Origin: an uncultured Eggerthellaceae bacterium
Lineage (GTDB): Bacteria > Actinomycetota > Coriobacteriia > Coriobacteriales > Eggerthellaceae
Length of the DNA: 64,000 bases
NCBI GenBank assembly: GCA_910588205.1
Contig: CAJUQK010000001.1
Location: 124,001 to 188,000 of the forward strand
Direction of reading: 5' to 3'
Shown here in pieces: positions 27,955 to 35,571 of the stretch. The position numbers were made by a program, and so were the translations under genes. A model generated the notes under the pieces. It was not told the origin of the DNA. It ran no database searches and worked only from the letters and a program-made list of their open reading frames with translations. Position 1 is the first letter of the stretch. Every line of letters starts with the position of its first letter.

Positions 27955-28654
27955 GGTGCGCCTCCTTTCCAGCCGAGGCATGCCGAGCAGCAACCCGCTC
28001 ATAGAACGCACCATACTTCGAGAACGCCACAGGATAGGCCCTCTCGGCCAAGAGGGCATCCACCAGCCAGAAGGGATGGGCATTCGCTCCTTTGACCTCT
28101 AAGACGGCCTGCCCTGGCTCTAAGGGATAGACGGTCTGACCACCATCGAAGAGGTCCAGCACCCGAAGCCCTTCGTCGAAGGTGATGCGCAGCTCTCCTT
28201 CGCCATCAGAGCCGAACGAGGTCCTCTGGCAGATCACCAGAGCAGAGGGCAAAAGGTCTCCCATGCGCTGACGGGCGGCCTCTATCTCCCGAGCGATCTG
28301 GGAGCCATCAAGGCCTGACCCGCGAGAGAAGCTGACGGCATTCTGGGGACTCACGGCCAGCCGTCGCTTGTAGACGATACCCTTGTGCTTCTTCTTCAGC
28401 TCAACGAATGCTCCTGGAGCCTTTGCGAGCGATGTGCTCCCGTACCACCGGATGCGCAGCTTCTCCTTATAGAGAGGCTTCTCCACCGATCGGGCGATGA
28501 CGCTGCGCTCCCGCGTATCCAGATACAAGCTGTTCACCTGAGAGGTGCCGAACTCGCTTGCAGGCAGATGTCGGCCAACCGCTTCCCGTAAGCGATAGAG
28601 CGACGGGGCGTCTAGCAGGTACTTGAGCTCTTTGCGTTGGAATGTCTCCTTCAT
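27947..28654 (-). CDS. VTC-domain protein (polyphosphate polymerase-like)
   Basis: A 235-residue VTC domain, the tunnel-shaped triphosphate-tunnel fold that in yeast Vtc4 polymerises ATP gamma-phosphate into polyphosphate. Basic and acidic tunnel residues line up: FQRKELKYLL (K8, K11), YLDT (44-47), KEKLRIRWY (K65, R67, R69), VELKKKHKG (E85, K87), YKRRL (K96-R98) and the terminal FSKYGAFYER. It has no SPX domain and no membrane segment; DUF4956 next to it probably supplies the membrane part. ATG after AAGGAGGTTCTCAAGGTCC. First gene of the five-gene operon. Whether the product is polyphosphate is inference from the fold. Confidence 0.82.
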   Translation of the reverse strand: MKETFQRKELKYLLDAPSLYRLREAVGRHLPASEFGTSQVNSLYLDTRERSVIARSVEKPLYKEKLRIRWYGSTSLAKAPGAFVELKKKHKGIVYKRRLAVSPQNAVSFSRGSGLDGSQIAREIEAARQRMGDLLPSALVICQRTSFGSDGEGELRITFDEGLRVLDLFDGGQTVYPLEPGQAVLEVKGANAHPFWLVDALLAERAYPVAFSKYGAFYERVAARHASAGKEAHRA

Positions 28655-28797
28655 GGACCTTGAGAACCTCCTTCATCCTCATTCGATGCGGTCCATGGTA
28701 AAGAGCGCTCCTCAATGGAGCCTGAAAGGCGTCCAGCTGCCGCGGCGGATGCCGAACTTCAGACACCCGATGATCCTCAGGTGTCACCGGGATCCCC

Positions 28798-29280
28798 TTA
28801 TTCGGTGCTATTGCGCGACATGGCTATCTTGCCCGTGCGGACGATCTCCTTGATACCGTAGGCCCGGAAGAGGTTCTCAAGGCCTTCGAGCTTCTTCTCA
28901 TCCCCCGTAGCCTCTATGGTGAGCGAGCTGCGCCCCACATCCACGATCTTGGCTCGGAAGATGTTCGCTATCTCGATGATCTCATTGCGGCGTTCAGGTG
29001 CTGCGCTCACCTTGAAGAGCACCAGCTCCCGTTCGATGGCACCGCCATCGGTCAAGTCGGTTATCTTATGGACGCTGATGAGCTTGTGCAGCTGCTTGGA
29101 TATCTGCTCCAGGGCCACATCATCAGCATCCACGACCATCGTCACATGGGACATGGTGGGATCCTCCACGGGTCCCACGGAAAGCGATTCGATGTTGAAC
29201 CCGCGCCGAGACACGAGTCCCGTTACGCGAGACAGCACACCAGGCTGATTCTCTACCAGAATGGAAAGCACGTGCTTCAT
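28798..29280 (-). CDS. ilvH: acetolactate synthase small (regulatory) subunit
   Basis: A 160-residue ACT-domain regulatory subunit of acetohydroxyacid synthase. The N-terminal ACT domain starts HVLSILVENQPGVLSRVTGL with RRGFNIESLSVG; the C-terminal ACT-like domain follows. It gives valine feedback inhibition to IlvB. Its ATG overlaps the ilvB stop (ATGA), typical of ilvB-ilvH coupling. Confidence 0.95.
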   Translation of the reverse strand: MKHVLSILVENQPGVLSRVTGLVSRRGFNIESLSVGPVEDPTMSHVTMVVDADDVALEQISKQLHKLISVHKITDLTDGGAIERELVLFKVSAAPERRNEIIEIANIFRAKIVDVGRSSLTIEATGDEKKLEGLENLFRAYGIKEIVRTGKIAMSRNSTE

Positions 29281-31115
29281 AGCGCGCTCCCTTCCCCGTT
29301 CGTGCGAACAGCCCCCACCGCAACATCGATGGCCCCTATGGCATCATCAAGGCCGGAGCCGGGAGTCACCATGGGATAGACATTCTGGTCTGGCGATATG
29401 GCCACATCCAAGAGGTACGGCCCCTTCGCAGCGAGCATCTCAGTGATAGCCGGAGCCACCTCAGCAGGCTCTGTGATGCGCTTCCCCTCCCAGCCGTAGG
29501 CATCGGCGAGCTTCACGAAATCAGGGCAAGGCTCCAAGAGCGTCTCCGAATAGCGCTCGGCACAGAAGAATCTCTGCCATTGGTGTACCATCCCCAAGCA
29601 GCGGTTGTCCATGATGAGCACCTTCACGGGCACGCCGTTGATGGCAGCCGTGGCCATCTCCTGGGAGTTCATCTGGAAGGAACCATCTCCTGCAATGCAC
29701 ACCACCTGCTCATTCGGATGAGCAAGGGCGGCACCGATGGCGGCGGGGAACCCGAAGCCCATGGTACCCAAGCCTCCACTGGATAAGAACGTGCGCGGCT
29801 TCTCTCGCTGAATGAACTGATGGGCCCACATCTGGTGCTGCCCCACCTCTGTCACCACGATGGAACTGTTGGGATCCAACTGATCGGAGAGTGCGCCCAT
29901 GACCAGCTCAGGTACGATCTGAGACTCCCCATCTCCTACATTCGCATGATAGATGGGATAGCGCTCGCGCCAGGCTGCTATCTCCTCCAGCCACTCTTGG
30001 GTTTGCGGATGGGCACCATTGTTCCTCAGCAAGGCTATGAGATCCTGCAAAACGCCCTTGAGGTCACCCACGATAGGCACCTGGGCTTCACGGATCTTAC
30101 CGATCTCCGCCGGGTCGATATCTATATGGATCACCTTCGCATTTGGTGCGAAGCGGTCGAGCCTTCCGGTCACCCGGTCTGAGAAGCGCGCACCGGCCGC
30201 TATGATGAGATCCGCTTCCGTCAGGGCGAGATTCGAATACTTCGCTCCGTGCATCCCGATGGGGCCCAGATCGAGGGAATCAGATGCCGGAAAGACCCCT
30301 TTGCCCATGAGCGTGACCGCCACGGGGATCTGCATCAGGTGAGCCAATTCTCTGACCTCATCCCGCGCATCAGAGCTCACGCATCCGCCGCCTACATAGA
30401 GCACCGGGCGCTGGGATCCCTCTATCAAGCGGCAGGCCGCACGGATCTGCTTAGCATTGCCGCGGTAGGTGGGCTTATAGGAAGGAATGCTCACGGTATC
30501 GGGATATTCGAAGACCATCTCCTCCCCGGCTAGATCAGAGGGGATATCGATGAGCACCGGACCCGGCCGCCCCGTTCGAGCTATATGGAATGCCTCCCGA
30601 AACGTCGTGGTCAGCTCATCGGTGGATTGGAGCAGAAACGAGTGCTTCACCACGGGCATGGTGATGCCGACGATATCCGACTCTTGGAATGAATCGGTGC
30701 CGATGACCGCCCGGGGCACCTGACCGGTGATGATGATCAAGGGAATGGAATCCATGTAAGCCGTAGCGATGCCCGTCACAGTGTTGGTAGCTCCCGGACC
30801 GCTAGTCACGATGACCACGCCTGGACGCCCTGTTGAGCGGGCGTAGCCATCAGCCATATGAACAGCCCCTTGCTCATGGCGAGCCAGCACATGATGCAGC
30901 TGCTCTGAGTCATAGAGCGCATCGTAGAGCTTGATGGCTTGGCCTCCCGGGTAACCGAAGACCGTACGGACCCCTTCAGCCTCAAGAGATGCGATCACCG
31001 CTTCGGCGCCCAGCATGCGCTTGCCCTGTTTGGGGGTTCGCGCTCCGAGCCCTTGAGGCGCTCCTATGCTTGCCGCCGTGCGTCTTGGGGGCGCATCCTT
31101 TGCGCTTGCGGCCAT
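29277..31115 (-). CDS. ilvB: acetolactate synthase large (catalytic) subunit
   Basis: A 612-residue ThDP/FAD enzyme making 2-acetolactate or 2-aceto-2-hydroxybutyrate for branched-chain amino acids. TVFGYPGGQAIKLYDAL and the catalytic Glu in VLARHEQGAVHMADGYAR are at the N-terminus; the ThDP motif is AGDGSFQMNSQEMATAAING ... MDNRCLGMVHQWQ. The ATG at 31115 has AAGGAGGGGCTGGG upstream; about 33 residues precede the conserved core. ilvC is not adjacent here. Confidence 0.95.
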   Translation of the reverse strand: MAASAKDAPPRRTAASIGAPQGLGARTPKQGKRMLGAEAVIASLEAEGVRTVFGYPGGQAIKLYDALYDSEQLHHVLARHEQGAVHMADGYARSTGRPGVVIVTSGPGATNTVTGIATAYMDSIPLIIITGQVPRAVIGTDSFQESDIVGITMPVVKHSFLLQSTDELTTTFREAFHIARTGRPGPVLIDIPSDLAGEEMVFEYPDTVSIPSYKPTYRGNAKQIRAACRLIEGSQRPVLYVGGGCVSSDARDEVRELAHLMQIPVAVTLMGKGVFPASDSLDLGPIGMHGAKYSNLALTEADLIIAAGARFSDRVTGRLDRFAPNAKVIHIDIDPAEIGKIREAQVPIVGDLKGVLQDLIALLRNNGAHPQTQEWLEEIAAWRERYPIYHANVGDGESQIVPELVMGALSDQLDPNSSIVVTEVGQHQMWAHQFIQREKPRTFLSSGGLGTMGFGFPAAIGAALAHPNEQVVCIAGDGSFQMNSQEMATAAINGVPVKVLIMDNRCLGMVHQWQRFFCAERYSETLLEPCPDFVKLADAYGWEGKRITEPAEVAPAITEMLAAKGPYLLDVAISPDQNVYPMVTPGSGLDDAIGAIDVAVGAVRTNGEGSAL

Positions 31116-31179
31116 CCCAGCCCCTCCTTGATCCTATCTGACGCTATCGTCCTATAAGGGAGAGTATAGGGCTTGGCTC

Positions 31180-32010
31180 CTATATGCGCTCGAGGATCTG
31201 TTGGATGAGGCTGCAAAGGTCAGCTTCGCGGTCCTGGGCCACCTGGAAGGGGTCGTCTTCTAAAGGATTCACGCCTCCCACTCCGCAGGCCATGTTCACC
31301 ACCAAGGAGAGCCCTAGCACAGAAAGCCCCACGTGACGAGCGGCGATGACCTCTTCGCAAATGCTCATGGCCACCGTATCCGCACCCCACAGGCGAAACG
31401 CCCGTATCTCCGCGGCTGTTTCAAAGCTGGGACCGGCAAGGCCGAGATAGATGCTCTCCTGGATAGGCAGATCGAGGCTAATGGCCGCTTCGTGGGCTAT
31501 CTGATGCAAGGAGGGGTCATAGGGTTCATGCATGCTGAAGAACCTGTCAGAGAGGACATCCGGCTCAAGACCCTGGATGGGATTGCGACCGGTGAAGTTG
31601 ATGTGATCGCGGATGATACAGATATCCCCCACCGCGTAGCCTTCATTGATAGCCCCTACGGCATTGGTCACGATGAGCGTCTCTATCCCCAGGACATCCA
31701 TGAGCCAGACCGGGTAGGCTACCTGCTGAGAGCTATTCCCCTCATAACCGTGGAGACGCCCTTGCATGCAGAGGACCACTTTGCCTCCCAAGGTCCCGCA
31801 GACGAAGCGTCCTGCATGGCTGGTGGCTGTAGAGGGCTGCATATGGGGAACATCCGCAAAGGAGAGGGCAGCGGCATCTTGGATGCGCTCGGCCACAGGA
31901 CCCCAGCCAGATCCCAAGATGATGCCGATCTTCGGCCTACTTCCTCCGATCCCTTGGCGCAGCTTTGCTGCTGACTCAGGGAGCCACTGGCTGAGCTTCA
32001 TCTCTTCCAT
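31180..32010 (-). CDS. punA: purine nucleoside phosphorylase, trimeric type
   Basis: A 276-residue family-2 (PNP/MTAP) phosphorylase that splits inosine/guanosine with phosphate. IGIILGSGWG is the phosphate loop, MQGRLHGYEGNSSQQVAYPV the second phosphate/His motif, and VVNMACGVGG carries the base-contacting Asn. The ATG follows AAAGGAACAGC. It follows prmC by 30 bases and ends the prfA-prmC-punA unit; the linkage to translation-termination genes has no obvious functional reason. Confidence 0.92.
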   Translation of the reverse strand: MEEMKLSQWLPESAAKLRQGIGGSRPKIGIILGSGWGPVAERIQDAAALSFADVPHMQPSTATSHAGRFVCGTLGGKVVLCMQGRLHGYEGNSSQQVAYPVWLMDVLGIETLIVTNAVGAINEGYAVGDICIIRDHINFTGRNPIQGLEPDVLSDRFFSMHEPYDPSLHQIAHEAAISLDLPIQESIYLGLAGPSFETAAEIRAFRLWGADTVAMSICEEVIAARHVGLSVLGLSLVVNMACGVGGVNPLEDDPFQVAQDREADLCSLIQQILERI

Positions 32011-32040
32011 GCTGTTCCTTTCTCGAGGGATGCAGGCGAT

Positions 32041-32916
32041 TCAGCCCAGCACAGCGCATAAGACCCGTGGCCTCCCTGCAAGATCCTCTACGATGCGTGC
32101 TTCCGCAAAGCCTGCAGCCTCAGCCAAGGAGGCGGCTTCATCCAGGCTCTCTTCATGGAGCTCCACGGCGAAGAGGCCACCAGAGCGCAGCCACCGCCGC
32201 GCGGCAGGAAGGAGCCGTCGGAACATATCCAAGCCATCCTCTCCTCCCGCCAATGCCAGCCTTGGTTCGAAACCCTTGACCTCAGCGGGAAGCGCTTCCA
32301 TGACAAGGTCGGGGATATAGGGTGGGTTGGACACGAAAGCATCGAAGCGCCCTTCCAGATCTTCGGGAACGGCTGCGTCGAGGTCACAGGAGAGGATGTT
32401 CACCCGCTCTCCTACTCCTAAGAGCTCGACGTTCTCTCGGGCAACGGCCCAAGCTTCGGGAGACACATCCGTAGCCACCACAGAGGTGTCAGGTGATTCG
32501 ACGGCAATGGAGCAGGCGATGCACCCGCTACCGCAACCGATCTCCAAGACGAAGGGTTGAGGCACATCCTCCACGAACGAGAGCACCTCCCCTACCAGGA
32601 TCTCTGTCTCAGGACGCGGGATGAGCACTCCGGAACGTACCGTGACCTCGATATGTCGGAATGGCGCTCTTCCGCTGATGTACTGGAGCGGCTCTCCTTC
32701 AGCGCGTCTGCGTACTCCCTCGCGGAGCACAGCACGCTCCTCCCGGGAGAGCGGTTGGTCGAAGTGAGTATAGAGCTCGAGCTGAGTGAGGCCTGTAGCA
32801 TAGGAGAGGAGATGCCGGGCAGAAAGAAGCGGGCTTGTATCCTCCTTCCGCTCAAGATAGCTGCGTGTCCAATCCAGAGCCGCCTGAACGGTCCAGACCC
32901 GATCAGATTGGGTCAC
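32041..32916 (-). CDS. prmC: release factor glutamine N5-methyltransferase
   Basis: A 291-residue SAM-dependent methyltransferase that modifies the GGQ glutamine of release factors. SAM-binding VLEIGCGSGCIACSIA, the substrate-Gln motif FVSNPPYIP and the IPRPETEILV motif are present. Its ATG overlaps the prfA stop (ATGA), so substrate and modifying enzyme are coexpressed. Confidence 0.95.
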   Translation of the reverse strand: MTQSDRVWTVQAALDWTRSYLERKEDTSPLLSARHLLSYATGLTQLELYTHFDQPLSREERAVLREGVRRRAEGEPLQYISGRAPFRHIEVTVRSGVLIPRPETEILVGEVLSFVEDVPQPFVLEIGCGSGCIACSIAVESPDTSVVATDVSPEAWAVARENVELLGVGERVNILSCDLDAAVPEDLEGRFDAFVSNPPYIPDLVMEALPAEVKGFEPRLALAGGEDGLDMFRRLLPAARRWLRSGGLFAVELHEESLDEAASLAEAAGFAEARIVEDLAGRPRVLCAVLG

Positions 32917-33986
32917 ACCGCCGCCTCGAGCTTCTGGGCGCGGTCGGCCGCCTGCAGAGCAGTGATCACATCTATGAGCTTGTCGCCGTTGAGCACGTCG
33001 TTGTAACTGGAATTGAAACCGATGCGGTGATCGGTCACCCGGTCCTGAGGGCCATTGTAGGTGCGGATCTTCTCGGCTCTATCTCCCGTGCCTATCTGAG
33101 CCAGCCGCTCAGCTCCTTCTGCAGCCTGCTGCTCAGCCAGCATCTTCTCATAGAGGCGGGCACGCAGGACGCTCATGGCGGCTATCTTGTTCTGCAGCTG
33201 GGACTTCTGATCCTGAGATTGGACCACCAATCCTGTGGGCAGGTGGGTGATGCGCACAGCAGAATCAGTGGTATTCACGCACTGTCCACCAGGACCGCCG
33301 GCCCGGAATACATCGATGCGCAGATCGTTCTCGTTTATCTCCACTTCCACCTCATCCGCCTCAGGCAGCACAGCCACCGTGGCCGTTGAGGTATGGATAC
33401 GACCTTGGCTTTCCGTCTTGGGAACACGCTGGACGCGATGGACGCCGCTCTCGAACTTCATGAGCGAATAGACATGGTCACCCTTGACCTTGAACTGGAT
33501 CTCCTTGTAGCCGCCGGATTCCGAAGGAGACACATCCAGCGTTTCAGTCTTCCACCCCTGGGCCGCAACGAAATGCTCATACATCCGGTAGAGATCACCG
33601 GCGAAGATGGCAGCCTCATCACCACCAGCAGCCGCCCTGATCTCAACGATGATGTCCTTCTCATCGGCCGGGTCAGCCGGGATCAGCATGAACTTGATGT
33701 CCTCTTCAAGGGCAGGAAGCCTGTCCTCTATGCCCGCTATCTCCTCTTGGGCGAATTCCTTCATGTCCGCATCCGAGAGCATCTCTCGGGCGGCTTCCAG
33801 GTCATCCAAAGCGGAGATGTACTCAGCGGCCTTCTTGGCTAGAGGACCTTGATCGGCGTATTCCTTCGCCAGGCGGTTGTACTCCTTCTGGTCCGAGAGG
33901 ATATCCGGGTCACCCATCTTCGTCTGGAGATCTTGATAAGCATCAAGGAACTTCTCCAGCTTCTCTTTCATATTCATGTCAGCCAT
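32913..33986 (-). CDS. prfA: peptide chain release factor 1
   Basis: A 357-residue class-I release factor. The catalytic GGQ is in RAGGPGGQCVNTTDSAVRI and the codon-reading tripeptide in RVPKTESQGRIHTS is P-K-T, i.e. the PxT of RF1 (UAG/UAA) rather than the SPF of RF2. The ATG at 33986 (MADMNMKEK) has AAGGATCC upstream; the 22 extra in-frame codons before it overlap a promoter. Heads prfA-prmC-punA. Confidence 0.95.
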   Translation of the reverse strand: MADMNMKEKLEKFLDAYQDLQTKMGDPDILSDQKEYNRLAKEYADQGPLAKKAAEYISALDDLEAAREMLSDADMKEFAQEEIAGIEDRLPALEEDIKFMLIPADPADEKDIIVEIRAAAGGDEAAIFAGDLYRMYEHFVAAQGWKTETLDVSPSESGGYKEIQFKVKGDHVYSLMKFESGVHRVQRVPKTESQGRIHTSTATVAVLPEADEVEVEINENDLRIDVFRAGGPGGQCVNTTDSAVRITHLPTGLVVQSQDQKSQLQNKIAAMSVLRARLYEKMLAEQQAAEGAERLAQIGTGDRAEKIRTYNGPQDRVTDHRIGFNSSYNDVLNGDKLIDVITALQAADRAQKLEAAV

Positions 33987-34027
33987 GTATGTTGGATCCT
34001 TACAAGCAATTCCAGTGAGCTTGAGAG

Positions 34028-34036
34028 ATTCTAGCA
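34028..34036 (-). promoter_or_regulatory. candidate extended -10 promoter of prfA-prmC-punA
   Basis: On the minus strand TGCTAGAAT (TG-N-TAGAAT), about 40 bases upstream of the prfA start. The -35 region is weak, as is usual for extended -10 promoters. Confidence 0.45.
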
Positions 34037-34058
34037 GACAAAGCCCACCCACGAACGC

Positions 34059-34994
34059 TTACTGGTCCAAGAGGTACTCAGCCACCGCATCCGCTGCATT
34101 CGCGCCATCTCCCACGCCCGTGGATACCTGGCGAAGGACCTTAGTGCGCACGTCTCCCGCTGCGAATACCCCGACACAGGAGGTCTTGCCCATCTCATCG
34201 GCAACGACATGTCCCGTCTGATCCAATTCCAGTTTGCCGTCGAGGAATTCGGTGTTGGGTGTGGTGCCAATGGCAACGAACAAGGCGGATACGGCCACCG
34301 TTTGCACCTCGTCGGTCTGTTTGTTGCGCACCTTCACCGCTGAGAGCTGGCCATCCTCAGAGATGAGCTCTTCCACAACGGTATTCCAGACGATCTGGAC
34401 GTTCGGAAGCGCATCGAGCTTCTCATGATAGATGGCTGTGGCTCTCAAGACGTCTCGGCGCACGAAGATGCGGATGCTGCGGCAGATGCGTGAAAGGTAG
34501 ATGGCATCGGCAGCAGCGGTATCTCCTCCACCCACGATGCAGACATCCTTATCTTTGAAGAAGTTGCCATCGCAGGTGGCGCAGTAGGAGACTCCGGCTC
34601 CCTTCAGATCATCCTCACCCTTCAACCCGAGCTTCGCCGGACGAGCTCCGGTGGCTACGATGACCGCCCGAGCCTTCACCACGCCATAGGCCATGGTGAG
34701 CACCTTCACGGGTTCATCGAAGCTAACGGCCGTCACCTCGTCATAGATGGTCTTCGCCCCGAAGCTCTCAGCCTGCTCATGCATGATGACAGAGAGCTCG
34801 TATCCGCTGGTGGACTGATTGAATCCGGGATAGTTCTCCAAGTGCTCCGTCTGGGCCAATTGCCCCCCCGGGGAGATGCTCTCGATGAGAGCCGTATCCA
34901 GCCCCGCCCGAGCACAATACATGGCCGCCGTGAGGCCAGCCGGTCCAGCTCCGATGATGGCGACATCATAGAGGTCAGCGTACTCGTTCGCCAT
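34059..34994 (-). CDS. trxB: thioredoxin-disulfide reductase
   Basis: A 311-residue NADPH-dependent flavoprotein. FAD-binding VAIIGAGPAGLTAAMY, the redox-active CATC in GVSYCATCDGNFF, the NADPH-binding VCIVGGGDTAAADAIYLS and the C-terminal FAD motif VGVFAAGDVRTK are all in place. The ATG follows AAGGAGGACCTC. It sits 73 bases downstream of trxA, separated by a strong hairpin. Confidence 0.95.
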   Translation of the reverse strand: MANEYADLYDVAIIGAGPAGLTAAMYCARAGLDTALIESISPGGQLAQTEHLENYPGFNQSTSGYELSVIMHEQAESFGAKTIYDEVTAVSFDEPVKVLTMAYGVVKARAVIVATGARPAKLGLKGEDDLKGAGVSYCATCDGNFFKDKDVCIVGGGDTAAADAIYLSRICRSIRIFVRRDVLRATAIYHEKLDALPNVQIVWNTVVEELISEDGQLSAVKVRNKQTDEVQTVAVSALFVAIGTTPNTEFLDGKLELDQTGHVVADEMGKTSCVGVFAAGDVRTKVLRQVSTGVGDGANAADAVAEYLLDQ

Positions 34995-35017
34995 GAGGTC
35001 CTCCTTAGCGAAATGAA

Positions 35018-35047
35018 GAGAGCCTGCATCCTTTGATGCAGGCTCTC
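35018..35047 (-). terminator. strong hairpin between trxA and trxB
   Basis: A perfect 13-bp stem (GAGAGCCTGCATC / GATGCAGGCTCTC) with a 4-base loop. On the minus strand it is followed only by TTCATTTC, so it may be a weak terminator or an mRNA-stability element setting the trxA:trxB ratio. Confidence 0.55.
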
Positions 35048-35067
35048 AGGTGTCCCTTGAAAAGCGC

Positions 35068-35376
35068 CTAAGCGAACATCCCCAGCAACTGCTGCTTCGG
35101 CACAGCGCCTAACGTCTTGTTCTTGATGGCACCTTTGTCGAACAGGATGAGGGTGGGAACCGAATTCACCCGATAGCTGGCAGCCAGATCAGGGCTCTGA
35201 TCTATATCAACCTTATACACATAGGCCTGACCCGCCTTCTCCTGAGCTACTTCATCCAAGATGGGAGCAAGCCTCTTGCACGGGCCACACCACGTAGCGA
35301 AGAAGTCCACCAAAACCGGCTTATCCGCTTCGAGTACCTTCGATTGGAAATCTTGAGAAGAGATGACTTCGCTCAT
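35068..35376 (-). CDS. trxA: thioredoxin
   Basis: A 102-residue thioredoxin with active site FFATWCGPCKRLAP, conserved Asp in KVDIDQ and cis-Pro in NSVPTLILF. Reduced by the adjacent TrxB. The ATG follows AAAGGGGATAGG. A small perfect hairpin (GCAGCTC/GAGCTGC, 35409-35425) lies in its leader. Confidence 0.95.
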   Translation of the reverse strand: MSEVISSQDFQSKVLEADKPVLVDFFATWCGPCKRLAPILDEVAQEKAGQAYVYKVDIDQSPDLAASYRVNSVPTLILFDKGAIKNKTLGAVPKQQLLGMFA

Positions 35377-35502
35377 GACGACCTATCCCCTTTCGTCGGA
35401 ACAGCTTCGCAGCTCTTCGAGCTGCCGTTCTCCATCGGTTGCATTCTTTTCCATAGCATAGCAGCTGAGGCCTGAAAAGACCCAGGCGTAACCAGAACGC
35501 AA

Positions 35503-35537
35503 GAATGCCGTTGGCATCTGGCAAGCCAACGGCATTC
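35503..35537 (-). terminator. terminator-like hairpin after thrS
   Basis: GAATGCCGTTGGC / GCCAACGGCATTC, a perfect 13-bp stem with a 9-base loop, 35 bases after the thrS stop; a weak T-rich tail (TTGCGTTCT) follows on the minus strand. Confidence 0.6.
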
Positions 35538-35571
35538 CCTCAGAGCAGATAGGTTGGGCGTGGAAGACGGT

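Noticed and set aside
28655-28797. Terminator GACACC/GGTGTC between ilvH and the VTC operon
   Set aside because: Six-base stem with a 12-base loop and no T-run on either strand.
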